From positions 1 to 5,167 of the forward strand of contig DATDRF010000142.1 in NCBI GenBank assembly GCA_035291905.1: a stretch of DNA of 5,167 bases, read 5' to 3'. Positions 1-5,167 of this stretch are shown in pieces; position 1 is the stretch's first letter, and each line of letters starts with the position of its first letter. This DNA is from JACPLA01 sp035291905 (GTDB lineage Bacteria; Bacteroidota; Ignavibacteria; UBA10030). The notes under the pieces are model-generated. The model saw only the letters and a list, made by a program, of their open reading frames with translations, made no database searches and had not been told where the DNA came from. The translations under genes were made by a program, and so were the position numbers.

Positions 1-722
1 GCCATCTTTTCCAGTTTGAGATCATGGTCATAGCGGAGATAGCCGTAGACCATATCGTACTCGGCGCTCACGTCCCCGCTCAGATATTCTTCGACACTTG
101 CAGAGGGCCTGATCTCGACCAGGTAGGGATTGAAGAGGGAATCGCGGCGAAGTGCGCTGTAGGCTTCTGGCTGGATCTGTTTTCTGGAATAGCTGACCGA
201 TGCCTGTGCGAAATCGACGGGAGCAACCACAACCTGTCCGCCGTACAATGCGTTATCCCAGATCCCTTCGGTGGATTGTGCGCCCAACGCCGGAGGTGCG
301 AGCGGTCCAGCGTATCCGATAACCTTGATCTTATTCTGGAGGAACCTGCCCGTCGCTTTGATTCCGTCGATCGTTCCGGTGCCGGCGCCCGCGAAAATTG
401 TCTGGCGTCCAAGGGTCAGTTCGCCGAGGTCGGCAATGTTGCGCCAGTTGAAGTAGAGATTGTAGAGGCGGATGGTCCCGTTGTTTTTCACAGGCCCGGA
501 GAAATCATTCCACCCCTGGAGGTACGTCGACAACGTGTAATCGCCTTTGATCAGGGAGAGCTGAACGGTTTGGTATCCGTAGAGATGACTGGATGAAACT
601 CCGACCGTGTCATGCATTTGCCAGGCGAAAGCCGATGTCACGAGGCGTCCCTGAAGAACCTGGGCGTTCGCAGATGCCGTAACCACTGCGAGGAAAACAA
701 GGAAGGCGGCTGTAATTTTCAT
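1..722 (-). CDS. Outer-membrane beta-barrel (porin-like) protein, N-terminal part, runs off left edge
   Basis: The frame is open from an ATG at 722 to the window edge, giving 240 complete residues without a stop; the C-terminus is missing. Residues 1-20 form a classical signal peptide: K2, a hydrophobic core around AAFLVFLAVV, and an ANA|Q cleavage site. After it come alternating polar/hydrophobic stretches rich in Tyr, Trp, Gly and Asn, such as HLYGYQTVQLSLI (46-58), YTLSTYLQGWNDF (62-74), TIRLYNLYFNWRN (83-95) and LGELTLGRQTIFAG (99-112). This is the texture of transmembrane beta strands of an outer-membrane barrel. The LGRQ...G.GTIDG segment (104-120) resembles porin-like barrels found beside cytochromes, but I cannot name the family or substrate. 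No good Shine-Dalgarno precedes the ATG; the start is chosen from the signal peptide. A terminator at 929-964 separates it from the upstream cytochrome gene, so it probably has its own promoter, and a sigma-54-like element lies at 764-778. An open frame on the opposite strand here is only its antisense shadow. Confidence 0.8.
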   Translation of the reverse strand, partial: MKITAAFLVFLAVVTASANAQVLQGRLVTSAFAWQMHDTVGVSSSHLYGYQTVQLSLIKGDYTLSTYLQGWNDFSGPVKNNGTIRLYNLYFNWRNIADLGELTLGRQTIFAGAGTGTIDGIKATGRFLQNKIKVIGYAGPLAPPALGAQSTEGIWDNALYGGQVVVAPVDFAQASVSYSRKQIQPEAYSALRRDSLFNPYLVEIRPSASVEEYLSGDVSAEYDMVYGYLRYDHDLKLEKM

Positions 723-763
723 AGTGATTACTAGTTGGTGGCGAGATGGCTGCGCCAAACCGC

Positions 764-778
764 TCAAAACCCATGCCA
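764..778 (-). promoter_or_regulatory. Candidate sigma-54 (-24/-12) promoter for the barrel gene
   Basis: Read on the minus strand the element is TGGCATGGGTTTTGA, compared with the consensus TGGCAC-N5-TTGC. The -24 GG and the TTG of the -12 box are present at correct spacing. The C of the -12 GC is replaced by A, which is an important mismatch. The predicted transcription start near 752 would leave a leader of about 30 nt before the ATG at 722. The nearby sigma-54 activator gene makes this plausible, but one such match can occur by chance. Confidence 0.35.
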
Positions 779-874
779 ATTTGGGAGTTCAGCCGTAGCT
801 CAAAATGGGCGGAATATGAAGAGTCGCGGCGTGAAAATGTGCCGATATTACCAGACTTAAGAAACAAGGGACTG

Positions 875-887
875 TTGAATTTTTCAA
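875..887. promoter_or_regulatory. Palindrome TTGAA-N3-TTCAA, possible activator site
   Basis: A perfect 5-bp inverted repeat with a 3-bp spacer sits in the otherwise empty spacer upstream of the barrel gene. Its centre is about 130 bp upstream of the transcription start predicted from the sigma-54-like element, which is where enhancer sites of NtrC-type activators usually lie. It is AT-rich and short, so chance is a real alternative. Confidence 0.2.
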
Positions 888-928
888 TATTAGGAATGTT
901 ATTCCCCCAATAATGGTCAATTCCGGCC

Positions 929-964
929 TAAAATACAAACGGCGCCTCCCTCGGAAGCGCCGTT
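929..964 (-). terminator. Rho-independent terminator of the cytochrome gene
   Basis: On the minus strand AACGGCGC pairs perfectly with GCGCCGTT. The stem extends inward through TTCC/GGAG (one T-G wobble) to a 3-nt GAG loop, about 12 bp in all. The stem is followed by the T-rich run TGTATTTTA. It begins about 30 nt after the stop codon of the cytochrome gene at 995. The other strand has only a weak T tract after the hairpin, so the minus orientation is preferred. Confidence 0.85.
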
Positions 965-994
965 GAATTATTCTACGAATTAGTTAGGACAAGA

Positions 995-1537
995 TCAACC
1001 CTTTGGAACAGGGTGTTTGATCGAATCCCACTGCTCTTTGAACTTGAATTCCTTGAACGTGGGGCTCTTCTCGTTGTGACAGGTTTTGCAGAAGGCTTCA
1101 ATTGCGGCTTCATCCTTGAATTCGTGTAACCCTGCCGCTACTGATTTTGCCTTGTCCTTCATGATCGTGAGAGTCTTGTATGCAGAGCCGGCATTGTGGC
1201 ACTTCTCGCATTGAACGCCGTCTTTCACGTCGAAGGTCTTGGCAAACAGTTTCGCATCGCCGGTCACGGAATGGCATTCGAGGCATTCTTTTGTCTCGGC
1301 CGCAGCCGTTGAGAATCCCTTTGCCTTGGCGATCTCATTCGCCTTGGGCGTCGTCAGGGTCTTGTAGGCCCCGGAATGCCTGCTTTTCTGCCAGACGTCA
1401 AACTGTTTTCCCTGCTTGTCCGTCTTATGGCACGGGGAGCACATTTTGACTCCCACGTATTGGTTCTGAGCATAGAGACCCTCAGCTGCAAGAAGGACGA
1501 TTCCGCCCATCAGGAAGCCGTGAAGTATTTTTCTCAT
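995..1537 (-). CDS. Secreted tetraheme c-type cytochrome, cytochrome c554-like
   Basis: This 180-residue protein has a signal peptide (about residues 1-24, hydrophobic GFLMGGIVLLAAEG, cleavage at YA|Q), so it should be periplasmic or surface-exposed. Four CXXCH heme-c attachment motifs follow: CSPCH 33-37, CLECH 85-89, CEKCH 110-114 and CKTCH 150-154. The segment FDVWQKSRHSGAY (46-58) matches the W..S.H..A signature after the first heme in the cytochrome c554 family, so the likely role is multiheme electron transfer. It is shorter than the Nitrosomonas c554 protein. Outside the motifs the mature protein has only three His (H54, H138, H175), so one heme may lack a histidine distal ligand. The mature chain is Lys-rich. 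The start is well set by AAGGAGA five bases before the ATG. A terminator follows, so the gene is likely monocistronic or the last in its transcript. The redox partner and physiological role cannot be told from the sequence. Confidence 0.93.
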   Translation of the reverse strand: MRKILHGFLMGGIVLLAAEGLYAQNQYVGVKMCSPCHKTDKQGKQFDVWQKSRHSGAYKTLTTPKANEIAKAKGFSTAAAETKECLECHSVTGDAKLFAKTFDVKDGVQCEKCHNAGSAYKTLTIMKDKAKSVAAGLHEFKDEAAIEAFCKTCHNEKSPTFKEFKFKEQWDSIKHPVPKG

Positions 1538-1542
1538 GTGTA

Positions 1543-1549
1543 TCTCCTT
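1543..1549 (-). promoter_or_regulatory. Strong Shine-Dalgarno of the cytochrome gene
   Basis: The minus strand reads AAGGAGA five bases before the ATG at 1537, embedded in ACAAAAGGAGATACAC. It is the best ribosome binding site in the window, fixes the start and suggests high expression. The barrel and receiver genes have no comparable site. Confidence 0.85.
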
Positions 1550-1595
1550 TTGTCTGATTGAACGAACGACTCAAAGTCACAGCTTACACCTGATT

Positions 1596-1626
1596 GAAAG
1601 ATACAAAGAGAAAGCAACAATGCAAA
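1596..1626 (-). promoter_or_regulatory. Possible Bacteroidota-type promoter for the cytochrome gene
   Basis: The minus strand reads TTTG, 19 bases, then TATCTTTC. This is close to the Bacteroidota pattern TTTG-N19-21-TAnnTTTG, with the last base C instead of G. It would start transcription roughly 50 nt before the ATG at 1537. The region is AT-rich, so the match is weak evidence. I found no convincing sigma-54 element in this spacer. Confidence 0.22.
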
Positions 1627-1750
1627 TACTAAATCTTGCGGCGTTCGAAATTCCGTCAATTTGTTATTCTCTCATTTCTTTTATTCAAGCACGTCCTTGG
1701 TCGGAGTCTTGCTCGGTCTTTATGCGGGCAGTTCCTCTGCTCCACTTCAC

Positions 1751-1796
1751 ATAACGTTGTTGTGATGTTTGAAAGACAACAGGCGGGGGTCGTTAT
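1751..1796. repeat. Nested inverted repeats in the spacer between receiver and cytochrome genes
   Basis: ATAACG (1751-1756) pairs with CGTTAT (1791-1796). Inside it TGTTGT (1758-1763) pairs with ACAACA (1776-1781) around a 12-base loop. The internal loop is asymmetric, 1 against 9 bases, the longer side being G-rich on the plus strand. It begins about 35 nt after the stop of the receiver gene. It could be a 3' end structure of that transcript or an operator upstream of the cytochrome gene. There is no T tract typical of a terminator. The rest of the spacer 1538-1831 holds no coding frame I can support. Confidence 0.3.
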
Positions 1797-1831
1797 GACG
1801 TGATCGACTCTCTGAACCTGCGGGGCAAGCC

Positions 1832-2194
1832 TCAGGTCTTCCGCGACTGAAACAGATTCTCTACCAGGCGGACGACTTCGTTCACGTTAAAGGGTTTGTC
1901 AATGAAGCGGATCCCGTACGTCCTGATTTTCTCCTGAAGGTCTCCCTTTCCATGCGCGCTCATCATGATGATAGGGATGCCCGGAGACAATGTGCGAGAT
2001 GCCTCAACGACTTTAAATCCATCCTCGCCGGGGAGTTTCAAATCGGTGAGAACGAGGTCAAACCTGTTTGCATGAAGAAGGGTGAGGGCCTCATTGCCGG
2101 TTCCGGCCTGGAACACCTCATGACCGGCTGCGGCGAGTGATTGGTGAAGGGACCAGAGAATAAGGGGATCATCATCGACAAGAAGTACGCGCAT
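1832..2194 (-). CDS. Single-domain response regulator (CheY-like receiver protein)
   Basis: Starting at the ATG at 2194, the protein has 120 residues and is a receiver domain only, with no output domain. The usual residues are present: acidic pocket D7/D8 in LLVDDDP, phosphoacceptor D51 in LVLTDLKLPG, the Thr/Ser switch S79 in MMSAHG, and the conserved Lys K100 in DKPF. It ends about 15 residues after that Lys. A TTG at 2206 would add four residues; I prefer the ATG because receivers normally begin just before the first strand (MRVLLVDDD). Neither start has a good Shine-Dalgarno. It follows the sigma-54 regulator gene by about 127 bp with no obvious terminator between, so it is likely in the same operon. 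It probably accepts phosphate from the upstream kinase or another one, acting as a phosphate sink, a relay intermediate or a protein-binding switch. Its N-terminal PLILWSLHQSLA closely resembles PLIRWSLKQELA of the neighbouring regulator. Confidence 0.92.
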   Translation of the reverse strand: MRVLLVDDDPLILWSLHQSLAAAGHEVFQAGTGNEALTLLHANRFDLVLTDLKLPGEDGFKVVEASRTLSPGIPIIMMSAHGKGDLQEKIRTYGIRFIDKPFNVNEVVRLVENLFQSRKT

Positions 2195-2321
2195 ACTGAC
2201 GGCCAAGGCGACAAAAACAATGCCAGAGGAAGGATCTGTTCTTCACTCATGAGTTATGACGGTTGCGCCTGGTTCTTCTGCGGATTAATCGGGACTTTCT
2301 GAGTCATTTCACCCAAATGGG

Positions 2322-3719
2322 CTAACTGAGCCCATGCTTCTTCATCCGATATCGAAGCTTGTCCCTGCTGACCTTCAAAAGCCTCGCCGCCTTTGACTGA
2401 TTGCTGTTGGATCTGCTCAGAGCATTGATGATCGCCTCTCGTTCGAGCTCGAAAAGCGAAATCGATTCCGTTGCCGGCGCTTCCGGCAGATGTCCATGAC
2501 CGTGATGAAAATCCGAAGAGGGGGACACGTCCTTACGGCTTCCACCGTTTAATGAACCGAGCTGAACGTGACGAGGTTGCACGTACTCTTCATCATATAA
2601 CAGGATGGCCCGCTCGAGGACGTTCTTCAGTTCGCGCACGTTGCCCGGCCAGCTATAGTGGAGAAACAATTGTCTTGTTGGCTCTGAAAGCCCCCTGAAT
2701 CTCTTGTTGAATGTGACATTGTGTTGCTGGAGGAAATGTTCCGCCAACAGGGTGACATCCTCGCCCCTCTGGCGCAAGGGAGGCACTTCGATTGAGGCGA
2801 CGTTGAGGCGGTAGAAAAGATCTTCCCGGAACATCCCGGCGGCCAGCCGCTGCTCGAGCTGCTGATTCGTTGCGGCAATGATGCGAACGTCGACTGAGAT
2901 ATCAATGGAACCACCGACCCTGCGAAAGGTCTTCTCCTCGATGACTCGTAGCAACGCGACCTGGAGCGAGGGGATCATATCGCCGATCTCGTCCAGAAAG
3001 ACCGTGCCGCCGTTTGACAGTTCAAAAATCCCCTTGTGTTGCGACCGTGCGTCCGTGAACGCGCCTTTTTCGTGTCCGAAGAGTTCACTTTCTATGAGAT
3101 GTTCAGGGATTGCGGAACAATTGATGGCCATAAAGGGCATGTTCTTTCGGACGCCAAGGCAGTGGATCGCTCGCGCTATCAGTTCTTTTCCCGTTCCGCT
3201 TTCCCCCGTAATAAGTACGGTGGTCGTGTTGCTCTGTGAGACCTTCTTGATAAAGTCATGGACGGTCTTTATTGCGGGGGAGACCCCGACAATCTTGCTG
3301 CCCACATTCTGATCCTCCGCAAGCACAAACCGCGCCAGTTGCCTTCTCACCTTCGATTCCTCAAGTGCCTTTTGGATCAAGAGCTTCAGTTCGTCGTTGT
3401 TTACGGGCTTGGTGAGATAATCGTAGGCCCCGAGTTTCATGGCCTGGACCGCAATATCGGAACGATCATATGCCGTCAGGAGAATGACGGGGGAAGCATA
3501 GTTGATCTCCCTTAGTTGCCTGAGAACTTCTATGCCTGTTCCGTCCGGTAAACGCTGATCCAGGAGGATCAAATCCGGGTCGCGGTCCGCGGCTTGTTGG
3601 AGCGCCTCTGCGAGGGTGGTAGCTTCGAGGGTTGGATAGGATTCTTTTGCCAGTTCCTGCTTCAAGGACCAGCGGATCAACGGCTCATCGTCAACGATAA
3701 GGATGGATTCAGCCCGCAT
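2322..3719 (-). CDS. NtrC-family sigma-54-dependent response regulator (receiver, AAA+, Fis-type HTH)
   Basis: The 465-residue protein has the usual three-part build. The receiver (about 1-120) has D10/D11, phosphoacceptor D54 in LILLDQRLPDG, T82 and K104. The AAA+ domain (about 143-375) has Walker A GESGTGKE 172-179, a sigma-54 contact loop reading GAFTDA 219-224, Walker B GGTVFLDEIG 237-246, sensor I around AATNQ 282-286, arginine-finger region REDLFYRLN 298-306, and sensor II WPGNVREL 357-364. The C-terminal helix-turn-helix (about 420-465, NQSKAARLLKVSRDKLRYRMKK) binds DNA. When phosphorylated it should form ATPase rings that open sigma-54 RNA polymerase promoters. The linker before the HTH has a histidine-rich patch, HHGHGH (405-410). 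The gene starts two bases after the kinase stop codon (TAG-CC-ATG), so the two are translationally coupled and this is the cognate regulator. It resembles AtoC/ZraR-type proteins in architecture, but its targets cannot be assigned by name. Confidence 0.96.
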   Translation of the reverse strand: MRAESILIVDDEPLIRWSLKQELAKESYPTLEATTLAEALQQAADRDPDLILLDQRLPDGTGIEVLRQLREINYASPVILLTAYDRSDIAVQAMKLGAYDYLTKPVNNDELKLLIQKALEESKVRRQLARFVLAEDQNVGSKIVGVSPAIKTVHDFIKKVSQSNTTTVLITGESGTGKELIARAIHCLGVRKNMPFMAINCSAIPEHLIESELFGHEKGAFTDARSQHKGIFELSNGGTVFLDEIGDMIPSLQVALLRVIEEKTFRRVGGSIDISVDVRIIAATNQQLEQRLAAGMFREDLFYRLNVASIEVPPLRQRGEDVTLLAEHFLQQHNVTFNKRFRGLSEPTRQLFLHYSWPGNVRELKNVLERAILLYDEEYVQPRHVQLGSLNGGSRKDVSPSSDFHHGHGHLPEAPATESISLFELEREAIINALSRSNSNQSKAARLLKVSRDKLRYRMKKHGLS

Positions 3720-3721
3720 GG

Positions 3722-5167
3722 CTAGCCCGCCTTAGGATGGTGAATGGGGAGTGCAATACTGACAGTCGTTCCTTGGTCGGCCAAGCTTTCGACTGTTATT
3801 GATCCGTGGTGCTGTTCGACAATCTGTTTTGATACTGCGAGTCCGAGACCTGTCCCTTTGTGCTTTGTCGAATGAAAGGGCTTGAAGATCTTGTCGAGCT
3901 CGGACGGGGGTATCCCCTTCCCCGTGTCCTTTATTGCGATGTGAACCGTTTCATATCGGCCATGCACGGATCCATTGGAACACCATGTCTTGATCGTGAG
4001 GGTCCCCGCTGTACTCATCGCCTGCACCGCGTTTGCTATGATGTTCCAAAACAACTGTTGGAGCAGCTTGGGATCGACCGAAATCAACGGCAGGGCCTGA
4101 TCGTACTGTCTGTCGATCTTGACTAGACTTGCCTCGGCCTTTGCTGTTGCAAGGGTGAGAGTCCGCTCGATGATATCGTTGACATTCATTGCACTGAATA
4201 CGGGGGGCGTTGGCTTTGTATAACTGAGCAGGTCGTTCAACGAATCATTCATTCGTTCCATTTGAGAGATCATTTCCCTCAGGATCTCTTTTCGCGAATT
4301 CTGTTCCGGCATCTCTGCATGCAATACCTGGAGCGCGCCAAGAATCCCGGCCATGGGGTTTCGTATTTCGTGCGCAATACTGGCCGCCATTTCCCCCGCA
4401 GCGGTGAGCCGATCAGCCTGCTGGAGTTCGGTTTGGTGCAGCGTCCGAAGTCTGTCGTATGCTTCGTTCAGCTTTCGAGCGAGGTGGTTGAACGAATTGA
4501 TGACGCTGCCTACTTCATCATTGGCTGGCTTGCGGTCAAGCGGGGCAACATATTGCTGCTTGCCTTCTTCAAGAAGTTGGAGCTGGCTCGCTGCAGAGGA
4601 GATCTGGGTTTGCAGTCGTGACAGTGGGCGGGTGACGAAGAGAAACAAGGTGACAAAAACGACAACGCCGATGCCAAGAAATGAAATGGCAGTCATGAGA
4701 ATGTTCGTTGTCCGATGTTCGTCGGCCACAGCGGCAAGATCGGCGATCGAAATCTTTACGCCGAAGAAGCCGCGTAAGCTCTCGTTGCTCGCATGGCAGC
4801 GGCCGCACGCCGGTTTCTGCTCGATAGGATTGATGACGAATTGATACAGCGTGTCGTTCTCATCACGGCTGAAAAACCTTGCGCCGGGCCAGTACGGACT
4901 ATCGACGAATTCACCGATGGGGAGCGCTTTGTTCGTGTAGCTCGTGTCCGAGCTGAACGCCACTGTCCCATCGGCGCGCAATATGAAAAGCGCTGAGGCC
5001 TCCCTTGATTTGACGCCGGCTCTTAGAATATCATCGACGTGTCCCTGCTCTCCTTCGAGCATTGCGTGTTCAAGCAGGGCGATGCCGAACTCTGAGACAC
5101 CATGAGCTTTCCCCTGTACTTGACGTGTAAAGAGTTGAGATCCGGTGCTGTTTGCGAAATAAACGAA
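3722..5167 (-). CDS. Membrane sensor histidine kinase with a c-type heme motif in its sensor domain (N-terminus off the right edge)
   Basis: The frame is open to the window edge, giving 481 visible residues; the Met at 5062 is probably internal, because the sensor domain continues upstream of it and a first membrane helix is expected further out. Visible numbering: sensor domain 1-152, with CGRCH at 121-125 (bases 4793-4807) after INPIEQKPA; membrane helix about 155-178 (NILMTAISFLGIGVVVFVTL); HAMP about 179-235 (TRPLSRL ... DEVGSVINSFN); HisKA with phosphoacceptor H266 in SIAHEIRNPMAG; HATPase_c with N-box N375/N379, DTGKGIP 414-420, a KPFHSTK lid 429-435 and GTGLGLAV 438-445. All kinase motifs are intact. 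The CXXCH lies on the extracytoplasmic side, where c-type heme is attached, so the protein likely senses redox state or a heme ligand. Related ideas are known for DcrA of Desulfovibrio, c-heme chemoreceptors of Geobacter and Tll0287-like domains; membership of any of these is not established here. It is paired with the sigma-54 regulator that follows two bases later. Confidence 0.94.
   Translation of the reverse strand, partial: FVYFANSTGSQLFTRQVQGKAHGVSEFGIALLEHAMLEGEQGHVDDILRAGVKSREASALFILRADGTVAFSSDTSYTNKALPIGEFVDSPYWPGARFFSRDENDTLYQFVINPIEQKPACGRCHASNESLRGFFGVKISIADLAAVADEHRTTNILMTAISFLGIGVVVFVTLFLFVTRPLSRLQTQISSAASQLQLLEEGKQQYVAPLDRKPANDEVGSVINSFNHLARKLNEAYDRLRTLHQTELQQADRLTAAGEMAASIAHEIRNPMAGILGALQVLHAEMPEQNSRKEILREMISQMERMNDSLNDLLSYTKPTPPVFSAMNVNDIIERTLTLATAKAEASLVKIDRQYDQALPLISVDPKLLQQLFWNIIANAVQAMSTAGTLTIKTWCSNGSVHGRYETVHIAIKDTGKGIPPSELDKIFKPFHSTKHKGTGLGLAVSKQIVEQHHGSITVESLADQGTTVSIALPIHHPKAG

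Noticed and set aside
24..596. Plus-strand open frame of 190 codons
   Set aside because: It lies antisense to the signal-peptide-bearing barrel gene. Its translation has no recognisable domain, and the minus-strand frame has convincing secretion and beta-strand features.
1728..1744. Possible sigma-54 element upstream of the cytochrome gene (TGGAGC ... TGC on the minus strand)
   Set aside because: The spacing between the GG and GC blocks is two bases too long, and sigma-54 promoters tolerate little change in spacing.
2211..2225. Second sigma-54-like match, TGGCATTGTTTTTGT on the minus strand, before the receiver gene
   Set aside because: The -12 GC reads GT, and the implied start would leave only about 5 nt before the ATG. 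Read-through from the upstream regulator gene is the simpler explanation.
2038..2250. A 70-codon minus-strand frame starting MSEEQ
   Set aside because: It overlaps the receiver gene in another frame, has no ribosome binding site, and the receiver frame has full motif support.
2254..2307. A 17-codon minus-strand frame (MTQKVPINPQKNQAQPS) in the gap between the two regulators
   Set aside because: It has only a weak GGGTG before its ATG and nothing in its sequence supports a role. Frames this short are expected by chance.
2878..3312. Plus-strand open frame of 144 codons
   Set aside because: It is antisense to the AAA+ domain of the sigma-54 regulator, whose catalytic motifs are all intact on the other strand.
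4353..4844. Plus-strand open frame of 163 codons
   Set aside because: It is antisense to the kinase HAMP, membrane and sensor regions; its Ser/Arg-rich composition is typical of a shadow frame.
5060..5062. ATG at 5062 as the kinase start
   Set aside because: The frame stays open for 35 further codons to the window edge with sensor-domain-like sequence. Starting here would remove the first membrane helix, so the gene is treated as partial.

Overview
The window looks like chromosomal DNA from a Gram-negative, respiring bacterium of roughly even GC content. All five genes that can be supported lie on the minus strand. The secreted proteins have signal peptides ending in A-Q (ANA|Q and YA|Q), and the window holds a tetraheme c-type cytochrome, a sigma-54 activator and an outer-membrane barrel. 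This mix is common in the Bacteroidota/Ignavibacteriota (FCB) group and in delta-proteobacteria-like lineages. I lean towards FCB, but only weakly.

In the direction of transcription (right to left), the window opens inside a membrane sensor histidine kinase whose N-terminus lies beyond the right edge (3722-5167). Two bases separate it from an NtrC-type sigma-54 response regulator (2322-3719). About 127 bp later comes a stand-alone CheY-like receiver protein (1832-2194). A 294-bp intergenic stretch leads to a secreted tetraheme cytochrome of the c554 type (995-1537), which has a strong ribosome binding site and is followed by a clear rho-independent terminator (929-964). A further spacer with a sigma-54-like -24/-12 element precedes a signal-peptide-bearing outer-membrane beta-barrel gene that runs off the left edge (1-722).

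The most notable point is that the extracytoplasmic sensor domain of the kinase carries a c-type heme attachment motif, CGRCH, about 30 residues before its second membrane helix. The kinase is therefore probably a heme-c redox or ligand sensor. Beside a multiheme cytochrome and an outer-membrane barrel, it suggests a regulated module in which periplasmic redox state or a heme ligand is sensed and passed to a sigma-54 activator (and to a single-domain receiver) to control electron-transfer or envelope genes. The local wiring is inference. The heme motif, the domain architectures and the gene order are read directly from the sequence.
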